64,000 nucleotides of DNA. Source: CCMP332 sp040218795 (GTDB taxonomy: Bacteria; Bacteroidota; Bacteroidia; Cytophagales; CCMP332). Position 1 is the stretch's first letter. Each line of letters begins with the position of its first letter. This document shows, piece by piece, positions 53,055 through 62,875 of this stretch. A program made the translations under genes and the position numbers. The stretch covers positions 62,001 through 126,000 of the forward strand of contig JAVJQT010000010.1 of NCBI GenBank assembly GCA_040218795.1, read 5' to 3'. Below the pieces are notes generated by a model, which saw only the letters and a list, made by a program, of their open reading frames with translations, ran no database searches and had not been told where the DNA came from.

Positions 53055-55112
53055 ATGACAAAAATGTCAAACAAAAACTACAAACGCCATACGATAACCG
53101 CAGCCTTACCTTATGCCAATGGCCCTATTCACATTGGCCACCTTGCAGGCGTATATATTCCATCAGACATTTATGCGCGATTTCTTCGTCTAAAAAAACG
53201 AGACGTGGCCTTTATATGTGGTTCGGATGAACACGGAATGGCCATAACGATGCGTGCCAGAAAAGAAGGACTCAGTCCAAAAGTGATAATCGACAGATAT
53301 CACTATATCATTAAAAAGAGTCTCGACGATCTGGGTATCAGCTTTGACATGTATTCAAGAACCTCCTCTCCGGTTCATCATGAAACAGCGGCTGAATTTT
53401 TTAAAACGCTTTATGATAAGGGCGTATTTGAAGAAACAGAATCTGAGCAGTATTACGACAGTGAAGCCGAGCAGTTTTTGGCCGACCGTTATATTAAAGG
53501 AATTTGTCCTATATGTTCCTATTCGGAAGCCTATGGAGATCAATGTGAAAACTGTGGAAGTTCCTTAAACCCCAGAGACTTAAAAAATCCTGTTTCTACT
53601 TTAAGTGGGAAAAAACCCGAACTGAAAAAAACGCGTCATTGGTTTCTTCCAATGGACAAGTACGAGAATTGGTTAAAAAAATGGATTTTGGAGGAGCACA
53701 AAGAATGGAAATCCAATGTTTACGGCCAGTGCAAATCATGGTTGGATGGCGGCCTGCAAGCGCGAGCCATGACCCGCGATTTGGATTGGGGTGTACCGGT
53801 GCCACTGGAAGGTGCTGAAGGAAAGGTTCTATATGTTTGGTTTGATGCCCCGATCGGTTACATTTCAGCTACTCGTGAATGGGCTGAGGCCAATAATAAA
53901 AACTGGGAAGATTACTGGAAAGATGAGGAGACCCGATTGATACATTTCATTGGAAAAGACAATATTGTATTTCACTGTATCATTTTCCCTACAATATTAA
54001 AAGCCGAAGGCTCTTATATACTACCAGATAATGTACCTGCCAATGAATTTTTGAATCTGGAAGGACAGAAAATTTCAACATCCAGAAATTGGGCGGTATG
54101 GCTTCATGAATATCTGGAAGATTTTCAGGGCAAGCAGGATGTATTGAGATACTCTCTAACCGCCAATGCCCCGGAAACTAAAGACAACGATTTTACCTGG
54201 AAGGAATTCCAACTTAGAAATAACAGCGAATTAGTTGCCATATATGGGAATTTTATAAATAGAACGCTTGTCTTAACGCATAAATATTTTGATGGCCTTG
54301 TCCCAAATGCCGGTGAATTAAATTCGGCGGATCAAGAGCTAATCTCAAGGCTAAAAAATTTCCCTTTGGAAATTGAAAAATCACTTGAAGATTTTAAATT
54401 CAGAGATGCCCTTTCCAAATTAATGGATCTTGCGCGTTTAGGAAATAAATACCTGGCCGATAATGAACCCTGGAAATTGATTAAAACGGATGAGGAAAGG
54501 GTAAAAACAATTATCTATCTCTCTCTCCAAATTGCGGCATCATTAAAAATACTCTCGGCCCCCTTTCTGCCCTTTAGTTCAGGCAAACTTGGCGAAATGC
54601 TTAATCTTAATCACCATGAATGGGATTCATCAAAAAAGTTTCCTCTTATTGAATCCGGCAATACTATCAAGGAGGCTTCGCTCCTATTCGAAAAAATTGA
54701 AGATGAGGCCATCGACAAACAAATCCAAAAACTAGAGCAAACTAAAATGGACAATCAATCAGAAGCAAATATTGAAGCATCCAAACCTGAGGTAAGTTTT
54801 GAAGATTTTACTAAAATGGACATCCGCGTAGCTAAAATTTTGGCGGCTCAAAAAGTGCCGAAAACTAAAAAACTTCTTCAAATTAATGTAGACACAGGGA
54901 TTGATCAGAGGACCGTGGTTTCGGGTATTGCAGAATTCTTTGAACCGGAACAAATAATTGGGAAAGATGTGCTGATATTAGTGAACCTCGCTCCGAGGAA
55001 AATAAAAGGCATAGAATCGCAGGGCATGATTCTGATGGCAGAAAATGACAAAGGTGAATTGTATTTTGTAGCTCCAAAAGGCGAACTAAATCCCGGTTCC
55101 CGAATTTCGTGA
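53055..55112 (+). CDS. metG: Methionyl-tRNA synthetase
   Basis: 685 aa. HIGH-like PYANGPIHIGHLAGVY, zinc knuckles CPIC and CENC (residues ~145-163), KISTS signature, and a C-terminal tRNA-binding EMAP-like domain (~590-685: DFTKMDIRVAKILAA). Charges tRNA-Met. Two bases before the DUF445 gene. Confidence 0.95.
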   Translation: MTKMSNKNYKRHTITAALPYANGPIHIGHLAGVYIPSDIYARFLRLKKRDVAFICGSDEHGMAITMRARKEGLSPKVIIDRYHYIIKKSLDDLGISFDMYSRTSSPVHHETAAEFFKTLYDKGVFEETESEQYYDSEAEQFLADRYIKGICPICSYSEAYGDQCENCGSSLNPRDLKNPVSTLSGKKPELKKTRHWFLPMDKYENWLKKWILEEHKEWKSNVYGQCKSWLDGGLQARAMTRDLDWGVPVPLEGAEGKVLYVWFDAPIGYISATREWAEANNKNWEDYWKDEETRLIHFIGKDNIVFHCIIFPTILKAEGSYILPDNVPANEFLNLEGQKISTSRNWAVWLHEYLEDFQGKQDVLRYSLTANAPETKDNDFTWKEFQLRNNSELVAIYGNFINRTLVLTHKYFDGLVPNAGELNSADQELISRLKNFPLEIEKSLEDFKFRDALSKLMDLARLGNKYLADNEPWKLIKTDEERVKTIIYLSLQIAASLKILSAPFLPFSSGKLGEMLNLNHHEWDSSKKFPLIESGNTIKEASLLFEKIEDEAIDKQIQKLEQTKMDNQSEANIEASKPEVSFEDFTKMDIRVAKILAAQKVPKTKKLLQINVDTGIDQRTVVSGIAEFFEPEQIIGKDVLILVNLAPRKIKGIESQGMILMAENDKGELYFVAPKGELNPGSRIS

Positions 55113-55113
55113 T

Positions 55114-55710
55114 ATGAGCATTTACTTATTACCAATTATAGCAGCCTTAATTGGATGGTTTACCAATTTTCTGGCCATTAAAATGCTCTTTCATCCTAAA
55201 AACCCAATAGATCTGGGTTTCTACAAATTGCAGGGGATTTTTCCAAAAAGGCAAAATGTATTAGCCGAAAGATTGGGAAATGTGGTGGCCAATAACCTTG
55301 TCCATTTCGACGATATCAAAAAAAGTTTGGACGACCCTGCGGCCATGGCAACAATACATAAAACCATAGAAACACATCTAGAAACATTTTTGCAAACAAA
55401 GCTCAAGGAAAATTTCCCCATGCTCAGTATGTTTTTAAATGACAATACGATTCAAAAAATCAAAAATGTACTAACCAATGAGATTGAGTCTATTTTACCG
55501 ATGATCGTAAACAATTACGTCGATAAAATTGAACAAGATCTCAATATTGAAAAAATGGTTAGTGAAAAAGTCGCCTCATTTTCGTCGGATAAACTGGAGG
55601 AATTGCTCTTTGCTATTCTCAAAAAAGAATTCAGATTTATCGAGTTGGTTGGAGCTGTTCTCGGCTTTTTAATTGGTCTTGTACAAATACTTTTGATTCA
55701 ATACCTGTAA
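55114..55710 (+). CDS. DUF445 membrane protein
   Basis: 198 aa. Starts with LLPIIAALIGWFTNFLAIKML, the DUF445 N-terminal signature, and ends with a membrane segment (VGAVLGFLIGLVQILLI). Unknown function; the pair with metG is not usual. Convergent with dps. Confidence 0.8.
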   Translation: MSIYLLPIIAALIGWFTNFLAIKMLFHPKNPIDLGFYKLQGIFPKRQNVLAERLGNVVANNLVHFDDIKKSLDDPAAMATIHKTIETHLETFLQTKLKENFPMLSMFLNDNTIQKIKNVLTNEIESILPMIVNNYVDKIEQDLNIEKMVSEKVASFSSDKLEELLFAILKKEFRFIELVGAVLGFLIGLVQILLIQYL

Positions 55711-55712
55711 TC

Positions 55713-56156
55713 TCAAGCCAACCAGGAACTAAACATCCACAATCTTGCTTCGATTACATTGACCTGATCGCTCATAAGGTTCATGGTTCCTTCGTCTTCA
55801 TTTTTGGTGGCCATTTCAAGAATTTCATTGACCAGAGCAAGTAATTTTTCGCTGTGCTGAACTACATTTTTAACACATTCTGAATCCTTGCTAACATTGG
55901 CAGTTTCATTTACGATAGAATGTTTAAGAAAATCGGAATAAGTATGTAAAGGTTTCCCTTTTAACATTAATATTCTTTCAGCCACTTCATCTGCAAAAGC
56001 TGCGGCTTCGTTATACAATTCCTCAAATTTCATATGCAATTCGAAAAATTGTGGCCCTTTGATGTTCCAGTGTTGGCCCCTTACATTTTGATAATAGAGC
56101 ATTTCACTTGATAACAAAATGTTTAATTTTTCCACAACAGCTTCAGACTTGTTCAT
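55713..56156 (-). CDS. dps: Dps-family ferritin-like protein
   Basis: 147 aa four-helix. The ferroxidase residues are in RGQHWNIKGPQFFELH and KFEELYNEAAAFADEVAE. Protects DNA by iron storage. Minus-strand unit with the HupE-like gene at its 5' side (10 bases). Confidence 0.85.
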   Translation of the reverse strand: MNKSEAVVEKLNILLSSEMLYYQNVRGQHWNIKGPQFFELHMKFEELYNEAAAFADEVAERILMLKGKPLHTYSDFLKHSIVNETANVSKDSECVKNVVQHSEKLLALVNEILEMATKNEDEGTMNLMSDQVNVIEARLWMFSSWLA

Positions 56157-56166
56157 TCCTGTAATT

Positions 56167-56742
56167 TTAAAAAGTTAAATAAATACTTATTGCAATTCCT
56201 ATAGAGATTCCGCTCAACACCTGCAACCAGCTTTCATCCCTTACTCTAAGGAGATTAGACAACAACCACAGAACAAAAAAGTTGATAAAAAGGATCAGGA
56301 AAAAGGATAAAAAAAGACCTGCCCAATATCCAAAAACCGGAATAAGCGGATCGTTGATAAAAAGATCGTATTGAAGAAAGTAAATGTATATACCGTGGAT
56401 CAAACCGAGAATGAAAGCGATAAGATATCGAGAGCTCATATTAGATTTTCTCTGACGAAATTTATCCGGGCTGAAACTGAAATTCCATAAGGCAAAAAGC
56501 AAGGTGCTGGCAGTAATCACTGTCAACCAAATATTGTTTTCAATCGTAAATATTTTAAATCCCAGAAGCAAGATGTTCACCAGGATTCCTGAAGAAAAAC
56601 TAAAGAGTATGATAAAGCCTTTTTTGAAATCCGTAACTTTGAGAATGGCAAAAAATGCCATCATTAAAGCAATATGAGGCAGTGCTTCCAAGCTGTATAA
56701 ATAGTTAAACCCGATTAAAAAAAGGTCATAAAAGTCATTCAT
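56167..56742 (-). CDS. HupE/UreJ-like membrane protein
   Basis: 191 aa from ATG at 56742 (the first Met of the longer frame lacks support). Six membrane segments (LIGFNYLYSLEALPHIALMM, GFIILFSFSSGILVNILLLG, YLIAFILGLIHGIYIYF). HupE/UreJ proteins bind nickel or act as hydrogenase/urease accessory permeases; the His pairs HIALMM and LGLIHGI fit. No hydrogenase or urease is in the window. Confidence 0.65.
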   Translation of the reverse strand: MNDFYDLFLIGFNYLYSLEALPHIALMMAFFAILKVTDFKKGFIILFSFSSGILVNILLLGFKIFTIENNIWLTVITASTLLFALWNFSFSPDKFRQRKSNMSSRYLIAFILGLIHGIYIYFLQYDLFINDPLIPVFGYWAGLFLSFFLILFINFFVLWLLSNLLRVRDESWLQVLSGISIGIAISIYLTF

Positions 56743-56835
56743 ATTTGTTTCTTGATTGAATATTCCAATGGGCAATGAAAATAGGGAATTTTTGTAAATT
56801 CTATATAAAGCTATTTAATAAAGCTCGATTTTTTA

Positions 56836-59409
56836 ATGAACTATAGAAAGGCATGCATATCGTCATTTTTGATAATCCTCGCTTTAAACAGTTGCACGAT
56901 AATAAACCCTTACATAAGGATATTTAAAAAAATTGAAAAGGGGCAATTTGATCGGGCTTCATTTCACTTAAGCCAAATAAAAAAAGACAGTATTCATAGT
57001 GCTTTGGAAGCCTATGTGCATGTCCTTCACTTTAAGAAAGACGGAAGCCCATTTAGAAAACTCGATTCTGCTATCAAATGGGCACATATTGGTGGTTCCG
57101 TTTGGATGAAATCAAAAAGCTGGGAAAAATCATTTGTCATACGAAAATCAGAGGACCCCGATCCTTTTAAATCTTTGATAGAGGAAATTGACAGTCTTGG
57201 ATTTGTAGAAGCAAAAAAACATGCCAGTGAGAAAATATTTATCGACTACCTGAATAATTTTCCGAATTCAAGATTTTACACTAAAGCCATAGAATTGAGG
57301 GATTCATGCGCATTTTATAAAGCGAAACGAGAAAATACCTATTTGGCCTATAAAAATTTTATAGAGAAATACCCCAATTCAAAACAAATTGAAGAAGCTA
57401 AAGAAATTTACGAGCTTTTATTATATGAAACGCATACTCGCGATCAACATAAAATCTCCTATGAAAATTTTATAAAAAAATTCCCTCACTCGCCTTTTAA
57501 GGAAAAAGCCGAAGAAAAAGTATTTGAACTCTACACGCTTGATCACAGGGTTTCTTCTTTTGAAAATTTTATTGATGCTTATCCAAATTCCTTTAAAGTA
57601 GATGAAGCCAAACTTTGGATCAGACATAAAAAAGAAAATTATGATAGCATTGAACCCATCTTTTTGTTTCCTCAAAAGGATAAATCCTCCTACTTATTAA
57701 TCAATCCGGAGGACAGTCTGTTTAAATTAGAAATCGACTCCATTAAAAATCATTTTGCATGTGATCCTTACAGGCAGCCCTATATCATCTATTCAAAATC
57801 GGATAAATGGGGATTGGCCAACAGCAAGGGAGAAGGCAGGATTCCACCGCTTTTTCACGATTTGGAAAAGCTTGAAAATGACATTTACATTTATTCCAAC
57901 GGATTAAAAAAAGGCCTTGTACATGTTTCGGGTTTTAGAATTTGCGATGCTCTATACGATGGTTTTGAGGTATTGAACGACACTTTTATTTCTGTCCAAT
58001 TGGAAGGAAACAAGGCCCTGGCGGCAAAAAACGGAAAACTTATGTCGGATTTTGTCTACGATCAAATTTACTATCTTGGAAAAGGGCTCCACGCTATAAA
58101 AAAAGATAAGAAATGGGCCATTGTTAAAGCAAGTGAATTTCTGAAATGGCCTGATATGCCAAAATTGAAATTTGCTTATGACTCCGTCTACCGCAGCGAA
58201 TACGGCAGATTGTTTACAGGCGGAATAGCCAATGCCTATCTTCTAAATAATGATTTGGACACAATCATTGACTACAGTTTTAGGCTGGTTTCCGAATCGG
58301 AAAACATTATTCAAACCTTTGATCAAGTGAAATACGATTTATATGATAATGAAATCAGTAGGCTTGCCTCGAGCGAAACAGAAATTTATTTCGACCAAAG
58401 TGGCTTTGCTTTTAAATCGGATTCTCTGTGGAATTGTTTTTTTTATTCAGATACCTTTAGCGTCGATCTATTTGAAAGTTTTAACAGCTATTATAAAAAG
58501 TTATTCATTTCTGACAGCGTATATATTTATAATAAGAGAGGCAGGTTTCCAATTGTACAATACGATAACATCAACACGCAGATTTACAAAATAAAGGAAG
58601 TGGACACTTTTTGTTTTGTTGTAGGCAATGACAATAATTATGGACTAATAAACGCAATAGGTGATACCATTATTCCACTCGAGTGGGATGAAATAAAAGT
58701 TTTCGATTCCAATGCAATTCGGGTAAGCAAAAAAGCTAAATACGGATTGTACAATTTTGAAGGTAAAGAATTATTAATACCTGAATTCGATGCCATATCC
58801 AATTATTCTGAAGGTGCTCTTGCGCTTTATAAGAACAACAAGTTCGGGCTGATTCATCCGCAGAAATCCATTTATATACCCTGCAAATATACTTCTTCAC
58901 TTAAGCTCATCGATTTGAAATTCCCATTTTTTACGGTGCAACTAAATTCTGAGTTGAGATTGTACAATACAAAAAATAAAGAAATGGCTAAGGCAAAAGA
59001 ATTTGTAGTCCTCAATGACAGTTTGATTTTATTCAATCAGGATTTTACGTGGAAACTTATGAAGTTAAATGGAAATCCAGAATTTGAGTCTTTAGGCATT
59101 AATGCTTTGAGGTATAAAATTTGGAAGGATGGCCTGGGAAACAGTCATCTAATCTATGAGACCGTCAATGGATATGGATTTTACAATACAGTGAAAAATG
59201 AAAATATTTATCCCGAATATTTTATGCTGTATCCGCACATCGGTAGAAGCGGTGAAATACAAAATTATCTCACATTCAAGCATTTTGAAGAAATAGATCT
59301 TTTTCTTTTGAAACTATTGGATTCAAACGGATTTGAACTCGATAAAACATTAATCACCGCTGATCAGGCTGCAAATTTGGGTTGTGGAAATTTATTGGAT
59401 AAAGAATAA
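56836..59409 (+). CDS. TPR and WG-repeat lipoprotein (857 aa)
   Basis: Lipoprotein signal (ALNSCT). Residues ~30-280 are helical TPR-like units (AYKNFIEKYPNSKQIEEAKE, then SYENFIKKFPHSPFKEKA, SFENFIDAYPNS). From ~310 on at least six WG-type repeats (KWGLANSKGEGRIPP, NYGLINAIGDTIIPLEWDE, KYGLYNFEGKELLIPEFD, KFGLIHPQKSIYIPCKY, GYGFYNTV). WG repeats form a surface beta-structure of unknown function. The gene stands alone with no sign of an operon. Confidence 0.75.
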   Translation: MNYRKACISSFLIILALNSCTIINPYIRIFKKIEKGQFDRASFHLSQIKKDSIHSALEAYVHVLHFKKDGSPFRKLDSAIKWAHIGGSVWMKSKSWEKSFVIRKSEDPDPFKSLIEEIDSLGFVEAKKHASEKIFIDYLNNFPNSRFYTKAIELRDSCAFYKAKRENTYLAYKNFIEKYPNSKQIEEAKEIYELLLYETHTRDQHKISYENFIKKFPHSPFKEKAEEKVFELYTLDHRVSSFENFIDAYPNSFKVDEAKLWIRHKKENYDSIEPIFLFPQKDKSSYLLINPEDSLFKLEIDSIKNHFACDPYRQPYIIYSKSDKWGLANSKGEGRIPPLFHDLEKLENDIYIYSNGLKKGLVHVSGFRICDALYDGFEVLNDTFISVQLEGNKALAAKNGKLMSDFVYDQIYYLGKGLHAIKKDKKWAIVKASEFLKWPDMPKLKFAYDSVYRSEYGRLFTGGIANAYLLNNDLDTIIDYSFRLVSESENIIQTFDQVKYDLYDNEISRLASSETEIYFDQSGFAFKSDSLWNCFFYSDTFSVDLFESFNSYYKKLFISDSVYIYNKRGRFPIVQYDNINTQIYKIKEVDTFCFVVGNDNNYGLINAIGDTIIPLEWDEIKVFDSNAIRVSKKAKYGLYNFEGKELLIPEFDAISNYSEGALALYKNNKFGLIHPQKSIYIPCKYTSSLKLIDLKFPFFTVQLNSELRLYNTKNKEMAKAKEFVVLNDSLILFNQDFTWKLMKLNGNPEFESLGINALRYKIWKDGLGNSHLIYETVNGYGFYNTVKNENIYPEYFMLYPHIGRSGEIQNYLTFKHFEEIDLFLLKLLDSNGFELDKTLITADQAANLGCGNLLDKE

Positions 59410-59505
59410 AATTCCATTCAAATAACTTTCGATTTCGTCGGAAAAAAACTAACTTAATCCTCTTACAAAAATTTAATCAAATGTTAGACCAAAATAAAAC
59501 AAGTC

Positions 59506-59874
59506 ATGATAACCGGAAAACTAAACCAGATCCACAAGGACCATAGAGAATGGATAGCAGAAATTGAACTATTAAAAACGGAGATAACTTTTCTTACCAA
59601 ACTGGTCCAGAAAAACCCCAATCTAAAAGAGGGTAAATTCCAAAATGATCTCGATCACCATCGAAGACTGCTGGACAAATTAATGATATCAATCCAATCA
59701 CATAAAGCTTTTCTTGCAGAGATGGCCATTGAAGATATTCGAACAATGGAAATGCTCGATATTGAAGGTCATAATCGCAATAAAGCCCATTTTAAAAACC
59801 TGGATGAAGGTTTTAAAAAATTAAGACATGATATACTTCATCTGAGTGGAAAAAGCGCTGCAGCCATTCACTAA
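59506..59874 (+). CDS. Small helical protein (122 aa)
   Basis: All-helical, with heptad-like Leu/Ile spacing (LLKTEITFLTKLVQ, RRLLDKLMISIQSHK). His/Asp-rich in DLDHHRRLLDKLM, HNRNKAHFKNL and LRHDILHLSGK, like a hemerythrin-style bundle, but a metal site is not proven. Its stop overlaps the SDR gene in CTAA. Confidence 0.45.
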   Translation: MITGKLNQIHKDHREWIAEIELLKTEITFLTKLVQKNPNLKEGKFQNDLDHHRRLLDKLMISIQSHKAFLAEMAIEDIRTMEMLDIEGHNRNKAHFKNLDEGFKKLRHDILHLSGKSAAAIH

Positions 59875-60818
59875 AATTTGAAATGTTTCGGAAGGTTTTC
59901 CAGAATAATTGAGCTCATTTTTTCCAAATCATAAGCATGTGACCAATCCCAATCGATACGCGCGGAAGTATCATCGATTGAATCAGGCCAGGAATCAGCT
60001 ATTTTTTGTCTGAAGTCAGGTTTATAATCAATCTCAAATTCGGGTCGATGCTTTTTAATTTCATAATACAATTCCTCAGGCGTGAAACTCATTGCCGCTA
60101 GATTATAACTCGATCGGATTTTCACATTTTCATGCTTCGCCGTCATTATTTTTAAAATGGAATTAATTGCATCCGGCATAAACATCATGGGCAGTCTGGT
60201 ATTCTTTTGTAAAAAACATTCAAAGGTTTCTCCTTTTAATGCCTTGTGAAAAATATCCACTGCATAATCAGTAGTACCGCCTCCGGGTAAACTTTTATAA
60301 CCTATTAATCCCGGGAAACGCAGACTTCTAACGTCCACATTAAATTTTCTAAAATAGTATTCACACCAACGCTCCCCGGCCAGTTTTGTAATTCCGTAGA
60401 CTGTATCAGGATTCATTATCGTGTTTTGGGGTGTATTATCCTTTGGTGTATCCGTTCCGAATACGGCTATAGAACTTGGCCAAAAAATTCGCTTAATAAT
60501 TCCGTTCCTTGCAAATTCCAAAAGCTCAAGCAAGCTGTCCATATTCAAATTCCAGGCAAACATTGGATTGTCCTCGCCTTTGGCAGATAAAACTGCCACC
60601 AGATGATAAACGTCATCGATATCGTATTTTTTGATCAGATCAAGAACTCGCTTTTCTTTTAATATATCCAGTTTTTCAAAAGGCCCATCGATTTCGTATT
60701 TCTTAAGTTTTTTAAGATCAGCAGCTACCACATTTTCACCTCCGTGCATTTCACGTAATTTTGTGACAAGTTCAGATCCTATTTGGCCGCTGGCACCTAT
60801 TACCAGAATTTTTTTCAT
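59871..60818 (-). CDS. SDR-type L-threonine 3-dehydrogenase-like protein
   Basis: 315 aa. NAD site VIGASGQIGSELVTKLRE and catalytic YGITKLAGERW (YxxxK). The length and the neighbour kbl (2-amino-3-ketobutyrate CoA ligase, divergent at 61164) fit the short-chain L-threonine dehydrogenase used by many Bacteroidota; a UDP-sugar epimerase cannot be ruled out on its own. Confidence 0.75.
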   Translation of the reverse strand: MKKILVIGASGQIGSELVTKLREMHGGENVVAADLKKLKKYEIDGPFEKLDILKEKRVLDLIKKYDIDDVYHLVAVLSAKGEDNPMFAWNLNMDSLLELLEFARNGIIKRIFWPSSIAVFGTDTPKDNTPQNTIMNPDTVYGITKLAGERWCEYYFRKFNVDVRSLRFPGLIGYKSLPGGGTTDYAVDIFHKALKGETFECFLQKNTRLPMMFMPDAINSILKIMTAKHENVKIRSSYNLAAMSFTPEELYYEIKKHRPEFEIDYKPDFRQKIADSWPDSIDDTSARIDWDWSHAYDLEKMSSIILENLPKHFKF

Positions 60819-60915
60819 ATTGAAGCAAGCATTTTGATCGTGGCAAATCTATTTAAAAAAAACAATCCCTTTCCATTGCGATTATTAATTTGTATAAATT
60901 TGGATTTTTATTTTC

Positions 60916-61164
60916 ATGGATTACGAAAGCTTTCTGATCAGTAAGAAAATTGATAAGGAATCATTTGAAAAAAATGAGCCGGAGATGAATGCCTTGTGGA
61001 AAGAAGAATTTTCTAAAATGCATTCAAAAAGTTTTGAAGCGAGAAAACTATTTCTTATCAATAAAATCAGAAGAAAATATAAACTGGTGAAAAAGGAAGA
61101 AGAAAAAGATTCAGCCATAAAAAAATCACCAAAACCTATTATTAAACCTAAATTCAAGCGATAA
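60916..61164 (+). CDS. Small basic protein, coupled to kbl
   Basis: 82 aa. Helical and highly charged (KEEFSKMHSKSFEARK, SAIKKSPKPIIKPKFKR). Its TAA overlaps the kbl ATG (TAATG). TAAATTTG (60895-60902) is a likely -7 element. Function unknown. Confidence 0.65.
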   Translation: MDYESFLISKKIDKESFEKNEPEMNALWKEEFSKMHSKSFEARKLFLINKIRRKYKLVKKEEEKDSAIKKSPKPIIKPKFKR

Positions 61165-62351
61165 TGTACAGTCAATTCAAAGGTGTTTTAGAGGAAGAAA
61201 TTCAAAAAATTAAAGATGAGGGACTTTTCAAAAAAGAAAGAGTAATCAGCACTCCCCAGGCTGCAGAGATTGAAGCGAATGGCAAAAGAGTTCTCAACTT
61301 CTGCGCCAATAATTATCTCGGACTCTCCTCCCATCCTGAAGTGATCAAAGCAGCCAAAGAAAGCATTGACAGTCATGGTTTTGGCTTGTCTTCCGTGCGC
61401 TTTATTTGTGGGACACAGGATATCCATAAAGAACTAGAAAAAAAGATATCTGAATTTTTAGGTACAGAAGACACTATCCTGTATGCAGCAGCCTTTGATG
61501 CCAATGGAGGTGTTTTTGAACCGCTCTTAGGCCCTGAAGATGCCATTATTTCAGATGCGCTGAATCACGCCTCAATAATTGATGGTGTCCGGCTCTGCAA
61601 AGCTCAACGATTCAGGTATGCACATAATGATATGGCAGATCTTGAAAAACAATTAAAAGACGCTTCCTCATGTAAACAAAAAGTGATAGTTACAGACGGT
61701 GTTTTTTCAATGGATGGAACCATTGCTCAATTGGATAAAATTTGTGATCTCGCAGAAAAATACGAGGCTATGGTATTAACGGACGAATGCCATTCCACCG
61801 GTTTTATGGGTAAAACAGGAAGAGGCGTTCACGAATTCAGAAATTGTATGGATCGTGTAGATATCATTACAGGAACTTTAGGTAAAGCATTAGGCGGTGC
61901 CTCTGGTGGGTTTACCTCAGGGAAAAAAGAGATTATTGAGATATTAAGACAAAGATCCAGACCCTATTTATTCTCAAACACCCTTGCACCATCCATAGTG
62001 GGCGCGTCTATACGCGTATTTGACATTCTTTCAGCAAGTACGGCATTGAGGGATAAACTGGAAGAAAACACAAAACATTTTAGATCAAAAATGGAAGCAG
62101 CGGGATTTGACCTGAAACCCGGAGAGCATCCTATTGTCCCCATTATGTTGTACGATGCCCCATTGTCACAAAAATTTGCAGAAAAATTACTGGACAAAGG
62201 GATTTATGTCATTGGGTTTTTCTTTCCCGTAGTTCCTAAAGGCCAGGCCAGAATCAGAGTTCAAATCTCAGCGGGTCATGAAAGGATACATCTCGATACT
62301 GCCATAAACGCATTTATTGAAATTGGTAAAGAATTAAATGTGATTAAATAA
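61164..62351 (+). CDS. kbl: 2-amino-3-ketobutyrate CoA ligase (glycine C-acetyltransferase)
   Basis: 395 aa PLP enzyme. NFCANNYLGLSSHPEV, SDALNHASIIDGVRL, DECHSTGFMGKTGRG (Asp and His) and the PLP Lys in GTLGKALGGASGG. Converts the ketone from threonine dehydrogenase plus CoA into glycine and acetyl-CoA. Confidence 0.95.
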   Translation: MYSQFKGVLEEEIQKIKDEGLFKKERVISTPQAAEIEANGKRVLNFCANNYLGLSSHPEVIKAAKESIDSHGFGLSSVRFICGTQDIHKELEKKISEFLGTEDTILYAAAFDANGGVFEPLLGPEDAIISDALNHASIIDGVRLCKAQRFRYAHNDMADLEKQLKDASSCKQKVIVTDGVFSMDGTIAQLDKICDLAEKYEAMVLTDECHSTGFMGKTGRGVHEFRNCMDRVDIITGTLGKALGGASGGFTSGKKEIIEILRQRSRPYLFSNTLAPSIVGASIRVFDILSASTALRDKLEENTKHFRSKMEAAGFDLKPGEHPIVPIMLYDAPLSQKFAEKLLDKGIYVIGFFFPVVPKGQARIRVQISAGHERIHLDTAINAFIEIGKELNVIK

Positions 62352-62353
62352 AT

Positions 62354-62875
62354 ATGAGAACAATAATTTTTTTACTGACCTTTCTAAGTATAATAGCCTG
62401 TTCAAAAGAAAAAGAAGCTGAATTGAGTATTAGGGACAAACATGTCCTTAAAATCGACAGTTTTGAAACTGAAATCAGGACGAGCATTGAATCCGCAGAA
62501 AACCCAAGCATTCAGTTAGCGCTGGGCACTGTAAAAGAATATGAGATTTTTACCTACAAATTTCCGGATGATTCATTGACACCTTCCTATTTATTTAAAT
62601 CAGCTCAGATATTTGATGGAATGCTCAATGACAAGGCCAAAGCAGCGAGATTGTATCAAAGGATTTATGATGAATACCCAAAGTATAAAAATCGCGCAAT
62701 GATGTTGTTTTATCAGGGCAATGCGCTACACGATATGGGCGATACGCTCAATGCCATTAATCAATTAAAGCTATTTATCGCTAAGCACCCGGATCATGAA
62801 TTTCGGGATGATGCGGAAAACCTAATTAAATTTATTCAAATGGATGAGGAAGAGCTTGAAAAGTTCTTCAAATGA
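62354..62875 (+). CDS. TPR-like lipoprotein
   Basis: 173 aa lipoprotein (LLTFLSIIACSKE). Two or three TPR-like helix pairs (SPSYLFKSAQIFDGM, AARLYQRIYDEYPKYKN, LNAINQLKLFIAKHPDHEF). Outer-membrane assembly or cell-wall type role is inferred. Two bases after kbl. Confidence 0.65.
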   Translation: MRTIIFLLTFLSIIACSKEKEAELSIRDKHVLKIDSFETEIRTSIESAENPSIQLALGTVKEYEIFTYKFPDDSLTPSYLFKSAQIFDGMLNDKAKAARLYQRIYDEYPKYKNRAMMLFYQGNALHDMGDTLNAINQLKLFIAKHPDHEFRDDAENLIKFIQMDEEELEKFFK

